A stretch of DNA of 45,413 nt from positions 1 through 45,413 of the forward strand of contig MGSS01000005.1 in NCBI GenBank assembly GCA_001798595.1, given 5' to 3'. The stretch comes from Deltaproteobacteria bacterium RIFCSPLOWO2_12_FULL_60_19 (GTDB lineage Bacteria; Desulfobacterota; Binatia; UBA9968). This document shows positions 15,345-26,556 of this stretch, piece by piece. How positions within the stretch are numbered: the first letter of the stretch is position 1; each line of letters begins with the position of its first letter. Made by a program: the position numbers and the translations under genes. The notes under the pieces are model-generated. The model was not told the DNA's origin, searched no databases, and was given only the letters and a program-made list of their open reading frames with translations.

Positions 15345-15913
15345 TTAAACTTTACTCCTGCCACACCTGACCCTACGCTCACAGGACAAGGATTGTCCTG
15401 GCGGAGAAAAAGGTTCCCTATGAGCTGATCGAGGTCGATCTCAAGAACAAGCCGAAAGAGCTGTTCGAGCTGAACCCTTACGGGAAAGTTCCCGTGCTGG
15501 TCGATGGCGACGTGGTGGTTTATGAATCGGCCATCATCAACGAATACCTAAACGAAAAATTCTCTCAATTTCCTCTGATGCCAAAAGAGCTGGGCAAAAG
15601 GTCGCGGGCGAGAATCTGGGTCGACTTCTGCAATAGCCGCCTCCAAGCTGCGGGCAGCGACGTGGTGCACGGCGACGATCCCGAGAAAGCGAGAGGAAGG
15701 CTGAGAGAGCACCTTAAGACCCTCGACCGGGAGATGACAGGCCGAACCTACATCGTCGAAGACTTCTCGCTCGCTGATATTACTTACATCCCTTTCTTTA
15801 CCCGCCAGCAGCGCTACGGCGTTGCCATCGACGACAGTCTGCCGGACCTCAATCGTTGGATGGAGCGGTTGCTGGCGCGTCCCGCGGTAAAATCCACGCT
15901 GGAGGTAAATTGA
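15341..15913 (+). CDS. Glutathione S-transferase-like protein with in-frame TGA, predicted selenocysteine at residue 10
   Basis: From ATG 15341 the frame reads MLKLYSCHT, TGA (15368-15370), PYAHRTRIVLAEKKVPYEL and on to the stop at 15913, 190 residues with Sec. This is a full GST: thioredoxin-fold N-domain with NPYGKVPVLVDGD (the cis-Pro glutathione-binding loop) and YESAIINEYL, then the all-helical C-domain with DFSLADITYIPFF. In omega/beta-like GSTs and SspA the motif is C-P-Y-A-x-R, so TGA stands exactly at the catalytic Cys. A SECIS-like hairpin follows (15382-15400). Starting after the TGA would delete the active site, and the first ATG there (15494) leaves only 139 residues. The A-rich upstream repeat offers no clear ribosome site. 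It overlaps the DUF3105 gene by 1 bp. Confidence 0.8.
15382..15400 (+). promoter_or_regulatory. SECIS-like hairpin downstream of the TGA in the GST gene
   Basis: CAGGACA (15382-15388) pairs perfectly with TGTCCTG (15394-15400) around the 5-nt loop AGGAT, whose second base is G. CTC (15378-15380) and GAG (15404-15406) can extend it below a small internal loop. There are 19 nt between the TGA and the loop G, within the published 16-37 nt range for bacterial SECIS elements. The loop size, stem length and G position match the hairpin in the solute-binding protein gene. Confidence 0.75.
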
Positions 15914-16524
15914 TGGCAACCCCAGAGGAGATGTCACGAACCGAGCGGAGACGGGCGGCTCGCGAAGCCAAGCAGGCGGAGAAGGAAAATACAAAAGGCA
16001 AGCAAAAGGCGGCTCAGTTGACCCAGAAAATCGTTGTGTATGGCGTCGCCGCCCTGCTGGTGGCGGGCGTGGCCTATTGGGGCTACGGCAGGTTGAACAC
16101 GGGCTCGCCGGGCGACTTTATTCCCAGCCTGGGCAACCGTCACGTCTCCGAAGCCGAAGCCGGCCTCACAAAGTATAACAGCGATCCGCCGACCTCCGGG
16201 CCGCATTTTCCCATGGTCGCGCGCTGGGGAATCCACGAGCAGCCGGTTACGAAAGAACTACAGGTGCATAACCTCGAAGACGGCGGCGTTGTCGTTCAAT
16301 ACAATTGCCCGGCGACCAGCCAGGAGTGCAAGACGTTAGTAGAGAAACTCACGTCGATCGTCCTTAAATACGACCACGTGATCCTCGCGCCCTACCCTGG
16401 GCTGAGCCACAAAATCGTCCTCACGGCTTGGACGCGCATCGACAAGTTCAACGACTTCGACGAGAAGAGGATTGCCCGCTTTATCGAGTCCTACATCCAC
16501 ATCGACCACCATCCGGCGAAGTAG
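15913..16524 (+). CDS. DUF3105 membrane-anchored protein
   Basis: This 203-residue protein has a highly charged cytoplasmic N-terminus (RTERRRAAREAKQAEKE), one transmembrane helix (IVVYGVAALLVAGVAYWGYG, about 38-57) and an external DUF3105 domain. The domain shows the family features YNSDPPTSGPHFP, GIHEQPVTKELQVHNLEDGGVVVQYNCP and a C-terminal HIDHHP. Conserved His and Cys residues suggest metal or redox chemistry, but the family has no settled function. The ATG overlaps the GST stop (TGATG), implying coupled translation and perhaps a shared role. Confidence 0.85.
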   Translation: MATPEEMSRTERRRAAREAKQAEKENTKGKQKAAQLTQKIVVYGVAALLVAGVAYWGYGRLNTGSPGDFIPSLGNRHVSEAEAGLTKYNSDPPTSGPHFPMVARWGIHEQPVTKELQVHNLEDGGVVVQYNCPATSQECKTLVEKLTSIVLKYDHVILAPYPGLSHKIVLTAWTRIDKFNDFDEKRIARFIESYIHIDHHPAK

Positions 16525-16542
16525 CGGATCGTGATCGTGTTG

Positions 16543-16568
16543 CGTGTTCGTACGGATTCACGAACACG
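16543..16568. terminator. Hairpin between convergent genes, possible bidirectional terminator
   Basis: CGTGTTCGT (16543-16551) pairs perfectly with ACGAACACG (16560-16568). A second hairpin GGTCAA/TTGACC lies at 16629-16646, with T-rich and A-rich runs nearby. The 164-bp gap separates the convergent DUF3105 and MFS genes. Neither hairpin is followed by an ideal T-tract, so the terminator role is a guess from position. Confidence 0.4.
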
Positions 16569-16688
16569 ACTCACGGACACGAACACGAAGATGCGCGCCT
16601 TGCATCTGGGAACCTTCGACCTAGCTCAGGTCAAGCCTTTTTGACCAGGCTCCAAAAAAGCATTCTTGCAGCAAACTGCCACTGCGTG

Positions 16689-18128
16689 CTACGGCTTGGT
16701 CGCTCTCTTTCCCCGCACCGCGGACATAGCGACGGCCACCAACGCGAAAGCGGCGACGATCGCCCAGGAATTCTGAAAAGCGGACAGGTAAGGAACGGGA
16801 TTTTTCAGCCACCCCTCGTAGGTCGTCGCGCTCGCGGCCGGCACGCCGTAGTAATCCAGCCAGCGCGAAAATAACAGGCTGGCCAGCGCGATCCCGACGG
16901 CGTTGGCGGTATTGGCCGCCGTGACCGTGGCGCCGCTCACGGCGCCGAGCCGCTCCGAGGTCACCGAGCCGAACAACGCGCTCAGGTTGGGCGAGGCGAA
17001 GAGCGACCAACCCAGCCCCATGCCGGCCAGCGGCAGCATGACCTCCCAATGCGCCGACGTCGACTGCAAGCGAACCAGCGAAAGAATGCTGATAAAGGTG
17101 CAGAAACAGCCCGCGGTGCAGAGCACGCGCGAGCCGAGCCGGTCGGAGAGCGATCCGCCGATCGGGGCCATGAAGACGACCACGACGGAGTAGAAAATGA
17201 TGGTCAAACCGACCTGCGTCGGACTGAACGAAAGAATCCCCTGCAGGTAGAACGGGATTAGCAAGAAGGTCGCCGTCTGGCTGAGCGAGATCAGCGCCTG
17301 GCTGATCAGCGCCGCGCTGAACGCGCGCATGCGAAAGAGATCCAGATCGATCAGCGGAACGGCCGTTCTCCGCTCGAAAAAGATAAAAAGCGCGAGGGAG
17401 AGCGCAGACAGGAGCAACATGCCTGCCGTCCTCAGCTCCAACCCTGAGCGCGTCGCCTGGTGCAACCCCAGGACCAGAAAAACCACCGAGAGCAATAGCG
17501 TCGCCATTCCCAGAGGATCGATGCTGTAGGCGCCATTTTTTTTCACGCTCTCAGGCAGCACCTTCCACGCCATGACCGCGCCCGCCAGCGCAAACGGAAG
17601 ATTCACAAAGAAAATCCAGCGCCAGCCGAGGGTGTCGATAAGAAAGCCGCCGAACGAGGGGCCGACGATGTAGCCCATGTGAAAGGCCATCGATGTGATG
17701 CCCAAAGCTTTTCCCCGGTTCGCGCTGCCGAAGACCGCCGAGGCGATGGCGCGGCCGTTGGCGAGGATCATCGCGCCGCCGATGCCTTCCAGGACGCGGA
17801 AGAAAATCATCGGCAGGACTCCCGTCGCCAATCCGCACAGCGCCGAGCCGGCCATAAAAATTACAAAACCGGAGTTGTAGATTTTTTTTCGGCCCACCGC
17901 GTCGCCGAGGCGGCCCAGGCTCAGGACGAGGCCGACGACCGTGAGCTGGTAGGCCAGCGGAATCCACTGGACGACCTCCATGCTCGTGCCGAAATAAACC
18001 GAGAGCGTCGGCAGCGCGACGTTAACCGAGCGCGCATCGACGGCGCCGACAAACTGCCCCAGGCAAACATTCGCCAGCATCAGCCACTGCGCGGCGGACG
18101 GACGAGTCGCTTCGTTGTTGGTTGTCAT
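16689..18128 (-). CDS. MFS drug/solute exporter, 14-helix EmrB/QacA (DHA2) type
   Basis: This 479-residue membrane protein has about 14 hydrophobic segments. The start NVCLGQFVGAVDARSVNVALPTLSVYFG matches the DHA2 motif in which an acidic residue in helix 1 couples to protons. The loop SLGRLGDAVGRKKIYNSGF is MFS motif A, and RVLEGIGGAMILANGRAI is motif B/C-like. These are proton antiporters that usually export drugs or toxic metabolites. No fusion protein (EmrA type) or regulator gene is adjacent; the cupin gene lies 18 bp upstream and may share its transcript. Confidence 0.9.
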   Translation of the reverse strand: MTTNNEATRPSAAQWLMLANVCLGQFVGAVDARSVNVALPTLSVYFGTSMEVVQWIPLAYQLTVVGLVLSLGRLGDAVGRKKIYNSGFVIFMAGSALCGLATGVLPMIFFRVLEGIGGAMILANGRAIASAVFGSANRGKALGITSMAFHMGYIVGPSFGGFLIDTLGWRWIFFVNLPFALAGAVMAWKVLPESVKKNGAYSIDPLGMATLLLSVVFLVLGLHQATRSGLELRTAGMLLLSALSLALFIFFERRTAVPLIDLDLFRMRAFSAALISQALISLSQTATFLLIPFYLQGILSFSPTQVGLTIIFYSVVVVFMAPIGGSLSDRLGSRVLCTAGCFCTFISILSLVRLQSTSAHWEVMLPLAGMGLGWSLFASPNLSALFGSVTSERLGAVSGATVTAANTANAVGIALASLLFSRWLDYYGVPAASATTYEGWLKNPVPYLSAFQNSWAIVAAFALVAVAMSAVRGKRATKP

Positions 18129-18146
18129 GCTGCGCGGACAGTAGCG

Positions 18147-18494
18147 TTACTTTTTAGTGTAGCGGACCTCGAAAGTGGTGCAGCCGTTGGGCGACTTCCA
18201 GGGACCGTGCGCCATCCCCGGAGGCCGGCAGGCATATTGGCCCGCCCTGAACTCCTGGTTCAATCGCAGGTCGATGATGCTTCCCTCGACGATATAGACC
18301 TCTTCCCAGAAATCGTGCGTCAACACGCCGTTGGGCGTCGTATCGCAGCCCGGTTCGAACCTGAGAATGCGCGTGTAGTTTCCGCTGTTGGGATCACCGG
18401 TCAGAATGCGCTCGCGAAGTCCCGCGCATTTGCTCCCCGGAACATCCCGCCACGGCCTGGCGGTCACATCAAAAAATTCCAACTCTGCTTTCAC
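18147..18494 (-). CDS. Cupin-domain protein, ChrR/acetylacetone-dioxygenase-like
   Basis: A single cupin barrel of 115 residues. The metal-site pattern reads THDFWEEVYIVEG, then GQYACRPPGMAHGPW, giving His, Glu and His ligands. I start it at the GTG 18494-18492 because AAGGAGG sits 10 nt upstream and this leaves a 29-bp gap after the DUF2848 gene. A longer frame to 18560 would overlap that gene and adds no domain. Family members include metal-dependent dioxygenases and anti-sigma cupins; the substrate is unknown. Lying after DUF2848 and before the exporter, it may act in breakdown or efflux of a small organic compound. Confidence 0.75.
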   Translation of the reverse strand: MKAELEFFDVTARPWRDVPGSKCAGLRERILTGDPNSGNYTRILRFEPGCDTTPNGVLTHDFWEEVYIVEGSIIDLRLNQEFRAGQYACRPPGMAHGPWKSPNGCTTFEVRYTKK

Positions 18495-18523
18495 CGGCTT
18501 ACAGCCTCCTTGGTCGGTAATTT

Positions 18524-19201
18524 TTAACTCTCTTGCACAGGCTGAATTCTGTATTGACATCTAAGCGAACGGCCCGCGCTCTCATCGCAAAGCTCGGCTT
18601 CGAAATAGGGCTTGAACGCGAATGCGCCGCCGATGAGCGGGATCGTGCCGGTGTAGATCGCCGCGCCGTCCACAAGCTTGCCTAAACGGCGGCGCAAAAT
18701 AGCGAGCAGATCTTCGGGCCTGAGCAGGGCCGACATGCGCCCTTGCTGATAGAGCCGCTCGCGCCCGCTCTCGCCGACCCAGCTCCGCAGAGTGAGGTTG
18801 TCCCAGCGATCGCGCAGTTCGGCATAGCTCCACACCTCCGCGCCGACCGGCTTCGGGCAGACCTGCTTCGACACCGGTATATCGCTCTTCTCCAGCTCGC
18901 GATCCGTGTGATCGCTGCCGACGGCGACCCAGACATCGTCGCCTTTCACCAGGAGGATGACCTCCGCCTCTCCCGCCGTGTTTCCGCCCAACACCTCGAT
19001 TTCACCGCCGGTCGTGAGCCGATCCAATGTCGTGCGGAAGATCGTCGGCGTCTCCGCCGGCGCCGGAATCCCCTGCGCCGCTAGCTCCTTGATATGCGCG
19101 CGCACTTCCTCTTGATTCCGCCCCGTGTAGCCCGCGATGATCACGCGCTCGGGCGTAAAGTCGATCCCTTTCCCAGTCGATTGCAGCGTGAATCTCCACA
19201 T
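18524..19201 (-). CDS. DUF2848 family protein
   Basis: This 225-residue soluble protein begins with VIIAGYTGRNQEEVRAHIKELAAQGIPAP and has the stretch WVAVGSDHTDRELEK near the middle, which I recognise as typical of DUF2848. Related folds include fumarylacetoacetate-hydrolase-like beta barrels, so a small-acid hydrolase or isomerase role is possible but unproven. It is followed by the cupin gene and the MFS exporter gene, suggesting a small catabolic cassette. The start ATG at 19201 lies 15 bp after the hemerythrin gene's stop. Confidence 0.75.
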   Translation of the reverse strand: MWRFTLQSTGKGIDFTPERVIIAGYTGRNQEEVRAHIKELAAQGIPAPAETPTIFRTTLDRLTTGGEIEVLGGNTAGEAEVILLVKGDDVWVAVGSDHTDRELEKSDIPVSKQVCPKPVGAEVWSYAELRDRWDNLTLRSWVGESGRERLYQQGRMSALLRPEDLLAILRRRLGKLVDGAAIYTGTIPLIGGAFAFKPYFEAELCDESAGRSLRCQYRIQPVQES

Positions 19202-19216
19202 AAACCAACGTCTCCC

Positions 19217-19672
19217 CTACCTCGCCAGAATTCTTTCGATCTCCGCTTTGAGCCGCTCGCCGTCGCTCGCGCCTACATGCTTTTCGAACAGCGGGAACAG
19301 TTCGCGCTCCTCGCGGCGGATATGGCGCTCCAGAAGATCGCCCACGTCAAACAGGATCTTGGCCAGCTCCCTGCCCTCTCCAAGCCCGGCGGCGGCCGCG
19401 CGCAGCTGCTCGTGGTCGCGCAGCAGATCGTCGATCAACGGATGAGAATCGGCCGCCGCAGCGCGCAGCCAGGGAAAGAGCGCCTCCTCTTCCGCTTTGA
19501 AGTGCGGCGTGAGGTTCTGCGCAAAGAAGTTCTTAAACTCCTCGGCGCGCTCTTTCAATCCCTGCGACCCCAGCGGCTTGATCCGCCCCAGCGCCTGTTT
19601 GCGGCAGCGCAGCGCCAGACCGAGGCCGTGGTGATGGTCGTGGGAGAGCGGGATCAGACTGGGGTGACGCAT
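19217..19672 (-). CDS. Hemerythrin HHE-domain protein
   Basis: This 151-residue four-helix protein has diiron ligands in the usual spacing: PLSHDHHHG near the start, HFKAEEEALFPW, LLRDHEQLRA and ERHIRREERELFPLFEKH. Such proteins bind oxygen or nitric oxide, or act in iron and redox stress responses in the cytoplasm. It starts the leftward DUF2848-cupin-exporter group and overlaps the rightward solute-binding protein's upstream region head to head, so the two may share a promoter region. Confidence 0.88.
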   Translation of the reverse strand: MRHPSLIPLSHDHHHGLGLALRCRKQALGRIKPLGSQGLKERAEEFKNFFAQNLTPHFKAEEEALFPWLRAAAADSHPLIDDLLRDHEQLRAAAAGLGEGRELAKILFDVGDLLERHIRREERELFPLFEKHVGASDGERLKAEIERILAR

Positions 19673-19754
19673 GGTTGATACCGTGTACCCACCGAGAGCG
19701 GCATATGATCCTGTTTACACGGATCTGCCGCCATGTTACAAGCCTACCAGGCCG

Positions 19755-20771
19755 ATGAGACGCTCGTTTTTCCCTGTACTGGCGGCGGTCGCCCTCTTCC
19801 TTGGCTCCGCGCACGACGCGGCAAGCGCCGCCGACGCTCCGACCAAATTGTTTATCGCGCAGGGGGCGATCAGCAGCAACGTCACGCCGCTCTGGTTTGC
19901 CAAGGAGCACGGCATTTTCCGCAAATACGGTCTCGAAGTGGACAATGTCTTTATCATCGCCGGCCGCGCCGCTCAGGCGATGATGGCGGGCCAGGTCGCC
20001 GTGGGGCTGATCGGCGCCACGCACGTCACCAATGTCGTCACCGGCGGCGGCGATCTGACGATGATCCTCGGCCTGCAAAATCGGCTGGACTATCTGTTCA
20101 TCGCCCGCCCTACGGTGAAAGGGCCCGAAGACCTCAAGGGCAAGAAAGTGGCGATCGGCACTCCGTCGGGCTCGGCCTCGCTGGGAACCTATGTCGCGCT
20201 TGAATATCTCGGTCTAAACCCCCGGAGAGACAATATTGTGCTGTTATATGTCGGGGGGGTGCCCGAGCGCTTGGCGGCGCTGCGCGCCGGCAGCGTCGAT
20301 GCGACGAGCCTCTCGCCCGAGTTCGGCCAGATCGTGACGAGCGAAGGCTACCGCGTGCTCGTCGATACCGGCAAGGAAAACATTCCTTTCCAATCCTCCG
20401 GCCTGGTCGTCTCGCGCAAGTTCATGAAATCGAATCCCCAACTCGTCGAGAACACCGTCCGGGCGATCGTCGAAGGGGTCGCCGCGATCCACAATCCGGC
20501 GAACCGGCGGTCCGTCGAGCAGACCCTCGCCAAGAATCTGCGGCTGGACAAGCCCGAGCGCGTGGAGAAAGCCTATGTTGAATTACTGAAAGAGCTGCCG
20601 CGCAAGCCCTGCCCGACGCTCGAAGGAGTCGCATCGGTGCTCAAGCTGATGGCCCAGCACGGACTCAACCCCAAGGCGGCTCAACTCAAGCCGGAAGATG
20701 TCGTCGAGATGAGCCTCTGCCGGAGGCTCGACGAGAGCGGCTTTATCGACAAACTCTATCAGGGTTTTTAG
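19755..20771 (+). CDS. NMT1/SsuA-like ABC solute-binding protein (orphan)
   Basis: This 338-residue protein has a signal peptide (MRRSFFPVLAAVALFLGSAHDAASA) and a periplasmic binding domain with NVTPLWFAKEHGIFRKYGLEVDNVFI, PEDLKGKKVAIGTPSGSASLGTYVALEYLGL and PFQSSGLVVSRKFM, typical of nitrate, sulfonate or taurine-type binding proteins. I start at 19755, where the signal peptide begins. No permease or ATPase gene is adjacent. It is convergent with the CoA-transferase gene and their stop codons overlap. Such orphans abound in this type of genome; the ligand is unknown. Confidence 0.88.
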   Translation: MRRSFFPVLAAVALFLGSAHDAASAADAPTKLFIAQGAISSNVTPLWFAKEHGIFRKYGLEVDNVFIIAGRAAQAMMAGQVAVGLIGATHVTNVVTGGGDLTMILGLQNRLDYLFIARPTVKGPEDLKGKKVAIGTPSGSASLGTYVALEYLGLNPRRDNIVLLYVGGVPERLAALRAGSVDATSLSPEFGQIVTSEGYRVLVDTGKENIPFQSSGLVVSRKFMKSNPQLVENTVRAIVEGVAAIHNPANRRSVEQTLAKNLRLDKPERVEKAYVELLKELPRKPCPTLEGVASVLKLMAQHGLNPKAAQLKPEDVVEMSLCRRLDESGFIDKLYQGF

Positions 20772-21943
20772 ATAACGCCGTTTTGCCGGAGCTGCGCGAC
20801 CGCTGCCTTGTCATAGCCGAGATCTCCGAGAATTTGCTCCGTATGCTCGCCCAACATCGGCGGCGGCAGCCGGACGCCGGGCGGCGTGCGGCTCAAATCG
20901 ACGCCGCTGCCGACCAGCTGCATCTTTCCCATGACGGGATGCTCCACTTCGATGGGAAAGCCGTACTCCCTGACTTGCGGATCTTTGAAGACCTCGTCCA
21001 GCGTATTGAGCGGAGCGCACGGCACGTCGCGCTCGCGCAGCCGCCTGAGCCACTCCTCGCGCGCCCCGGCGCCGAAAACGTCTTGCAGCATCCGTTCGAG
21101 CAGGTCGTGATTTTTCTGCCTCCCCTTGCGGTCGCTAAAGCGCGGATCGTCCGCCCATTCGGGCTTTCCCGCGACATCCAGCAGGCCGCGCCAGAACTTC
21201 TCCGGCGAGGAGAGATGGATGACGAAGGGAAGGCCGGCTTGATCGACGAACGCAAACACTCCCGCGGTGCGGACCCGGCTGGCGCGGCGCGGCACGGCCC
21301 CGGTCTCGAAGAAGCGGACGGCATTCTCGCTGAGGAAGGAGACCGAGGCGCGGAGCAGCGATGTCTCGACTTGTTGCCCCTGGCCGGTCAGGAGCCGGTT
21401 GACCAGCGCGCCTAAAATTCCGTAGCAGGCATAAATGCCGGTCAGATGGTCGGAAAAAGAGATGCCCATGCCCTGCGGCTTTTCCGGGTCGGTGACGAGG
21501 CTCAGCAGGCCGCTCATCGCCTGGCCGACGGTATCGTAGCCGGGCATGTCGCGGTAAGGCCCTTTCTGGCCGAAGCCGGAGATGGAGCAATAGACGATCT
21601 TCGGATTGACCGCGCGCGCGGCGTCATATCCCATGTTTCTCTTCTCCATCGTGCCAGGGCGAAAATTCTCGATGACGACATCGGAGAGCGAAACCAATTT
21701 GAGAAATATCTCCCGCGCTTCGGCGTGGCGGAGATCGAGGGTGAGGCTCCGCTTGTTGCGGTTGAGGCTGCGAAAGTTGGAAGAGTAGAGGTTCTCTCCC
21801 CAGCCGCGAAACGGGTCGCCCTGCCCCGGCTGCTCGATCTTGACCACCTCGGCGCCCAGGTCGGCCAACAGCAGAGAGGCGAACGGCCCGGTCACATAAC
21901 TCGCGATCTCGACGACACGAATCCCTTCCAGCGCGCCGGCCAT
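20768..21943 (-). CDS. CaiB/BaiF family CoA-transferase (class III)
   Basis: This 391-residue enzyme moves CoA between carboxylic acids through an enzyme-bound anhydride. The N-terminal LEGIRVVEIASYVTGPFASLLLADLGAEVVKIEQPGQGDP, the block RNKRSLTLDLR and the catalytic Asp165 in FSDHLTGIYACYG are all in place. The acid substrate cannot be predicted; formyl-CoA:oxalate, carnitine or mesaconate-type enzymes share these motifs. It is monocistronic here, ending in overlap with the convergent binding-protein gene. Confidence 0.93.
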   Translation of the reverse strand: MAGALEGIRVVEIASYVTGPFASLLLADLGAEVVKIEQPGQGDPFRGWGENLYSSNFRSLNRNKRSLTLDLRHAEAREIFLKLVSLSDVVIENFRPGTMEKRNMGYDAARAVNPKIVYCSISGFGQKGPYRDMPGYDTVGQAMSGLLSLVTDPEKPQGMGISFSDHLTGIYACYGILGALVNRLLTGQGQQVETSLLRASVSFLSENAVRFFETGAVPRRASRVRTAGVFAFVDQAGLPFVIHLSSPEKFWRGLLDVAGKPEWADDPRFSDRKGRQKNHDLLERMLQDVFGAGAREEWLRRLRERDVPCAPLNTLDEVFKDPQVREYGFPIEVEHPVMGKMQLVGSGVDLSRTPPGVRLPPPMLGEHTEQILGDLGYDKAAVAQLRQNGVI

Positions 21944-22024
21944 AGTAACTCCGTTCCAAATCTCAGGATGCTGACTCCACGTTCTTTCCCTTACGCCATG
22001 AGAAAGTCAAGAGGATATATCAAC

Positions 22025-22113
22025 CGGTGAGTAGTGAGCAGTGAGTAAGTGAACAGCAATAAGGCTCGGAGTCGTCGCTCACTCCTTACTACTCACCACT
22101 CACTACTCACTTT
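22025..22113. repeat. Low-complexity inverted repeat (GTGAGTAGTGAG type)
   Basis: GTGAGTAGTGAGCAGTGAGTAAGTGAAC-like repeats at 22026-22053 face their complement CTCACTCCTTACTACTCACC-like series at 22078-22112. This forms a long imperfect hairpin between the CoA-transferase start and the sensor kinase stop. The 5-6 base periodicity looks like slippage-grown extragenic sequence. Confidence 0.6.
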
Positions 22114-22117
22114 TTCA

Positions 22118-25540
<3,423 letters not shown>

Positions 25541-25563
25541 ATCGCGCCCGTTCGTCCGTTAGG

Positions 25564-26538
25564 TTACTCAATAACCTCATCCGCGCGCAAGAGAATTTCT
25601 TTGGGGACTTTCAGGCCGATCGCTTTCGCGGTCTTTAGGTTGATCACCAGGTTCAGCCTGGAAGGCTGCTCGATCGGGAGGTCGGCTGGTTTGGCGCCTT
25701 TGAGGACCTTGTTCGCCATTATCGCGCCTTGTTGACCCAGCTCGAAGTAGTCTGCGGTATAGGTCGCTAACGCACCTTTCTTTATGGTGTCAATGTTGGT
25801 ACCAATAAGCGGCAGCTTTTCCTTAATAGCCTGCCGGGCAATCTCTTCAATAGCGGCAGTGACCAGGACATCGGGAGGTGTGAAGACGGCTTCGCCTAGC
25901 TTGCGGGTAATCAAAGCCGATATTTTGCTTTTGATCTCCTCATGGCCAGCCGCATGGACTTCAGTTAGATCGACGCCAAGTTTTTTCCCGGCCTCCCATA
26001 TGAGACGATGACTTATCTCATAGTTGGTCCCCGAAGGGACTTCTAACACAATGACCCGCTTGATCCCGGGAACGAACTCCTTCAGAAGTTCCATTCGTTT
26101 CTCGATGAGATCGAGGGAGGAGTTGGAGATCCCCGTTAGGTTATTGCCTGAGCTGGCATAACTCTTCACAAACCTTAGCGGATCGCTGGCGCTGACAAAT
26201 ATCACGGGAAGATTGGTTCCCTCGGTTAACTTGGCGACCGGAATGGTAACCGACGTCGATGAGGTTACGATAAGATCCGGCTTGTCTTGGGCCAATTTCT
26301 GGGCCAGCTTGTTAAGAGTATCCTGATGTCCCTTGGCGTTATGAAAATCATAGTTGACATTTCTTCGCTCCACGTAGCCTAGTTCTGTCATCTTCTTTTT
26401 GAACCCCTCAAAGGCGGGCACAAACAGATCAGAAGCTACCAAGGCACTGATACGGTAGACCTTCTGGGCGTCGGATACCGGTGGGAAACATAGAGCCAGC
26501 ACACCCATGAGGGCGAGGGCGCATCGACGCGGTGTCAT
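25564..26538 (-). CDS. COG2984-type (TrpX-like) ABC solute-binding protein, copy 1
   Basis: This 324-residue protein has a signal peptide (RRCALALMGVLALCFPPVSDA) and the ABC_sub_bind fold: FEGFKKKMTELGYVERRNVNYDF, DLIVTSSTSVTIPVAKLTEGTNLPVIFVSASDP, GNNLTGIS. The C-terminus INLKTAKAIGLKVPKEILLR then ADEVIE is identical to copy 2 upstream, showing a tandem duplication. Family members bind amino acids or other small molecules. No permease or ATPase gene is adjacent; instead the next gene is a sensor kinase 23 bp away, suggesting a sensory rather than transport role. Confidence 0.88.
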   Translation of the reverse strand: MTPRRCALALMGVLALCFPPVSDAQKVYRISALVASDLFVPAFEGFKKKMTELGYVERRNVNYDFHNAKGHQDTLNKLAQKLAQDKPDLIVTSSTSVTIPVAKLTEGTNLPVIFVSASDPLRFVKSYASSGNNLTGISNSSLDLIEKRMELLKEFVPGIKRVIVLEVPSGTNYEISHRLIWEAGKKLGVDLTEVHAAGHEEIKSKISALITRKLGEAVFTPPDVLVTAAIEEIARQAIKEKLPLIGTNIDTIKKGALATYTADYFELGQQGAIMANKVLKGAKPADLPIEQPSRLNLVINLKTAKAIGLKVPKEILLRADEVIE

Positions 26539-26556
26539 TGCTTCCGGCGCTCCTCT

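Noticed and set aside
15494-15913. Shorter GST gene starting after the TGA
   Set aside because: It would lose the active-site half of the thioredoxin-fold domain; the missing part is present in frame from 15341.
4281-15913. General reassignment of TGA to Trp or Gly
   Set aside because: TGA ends many genes cleanly here, often in overlapping stop/start pairs, and TGG is used freely for Trp.
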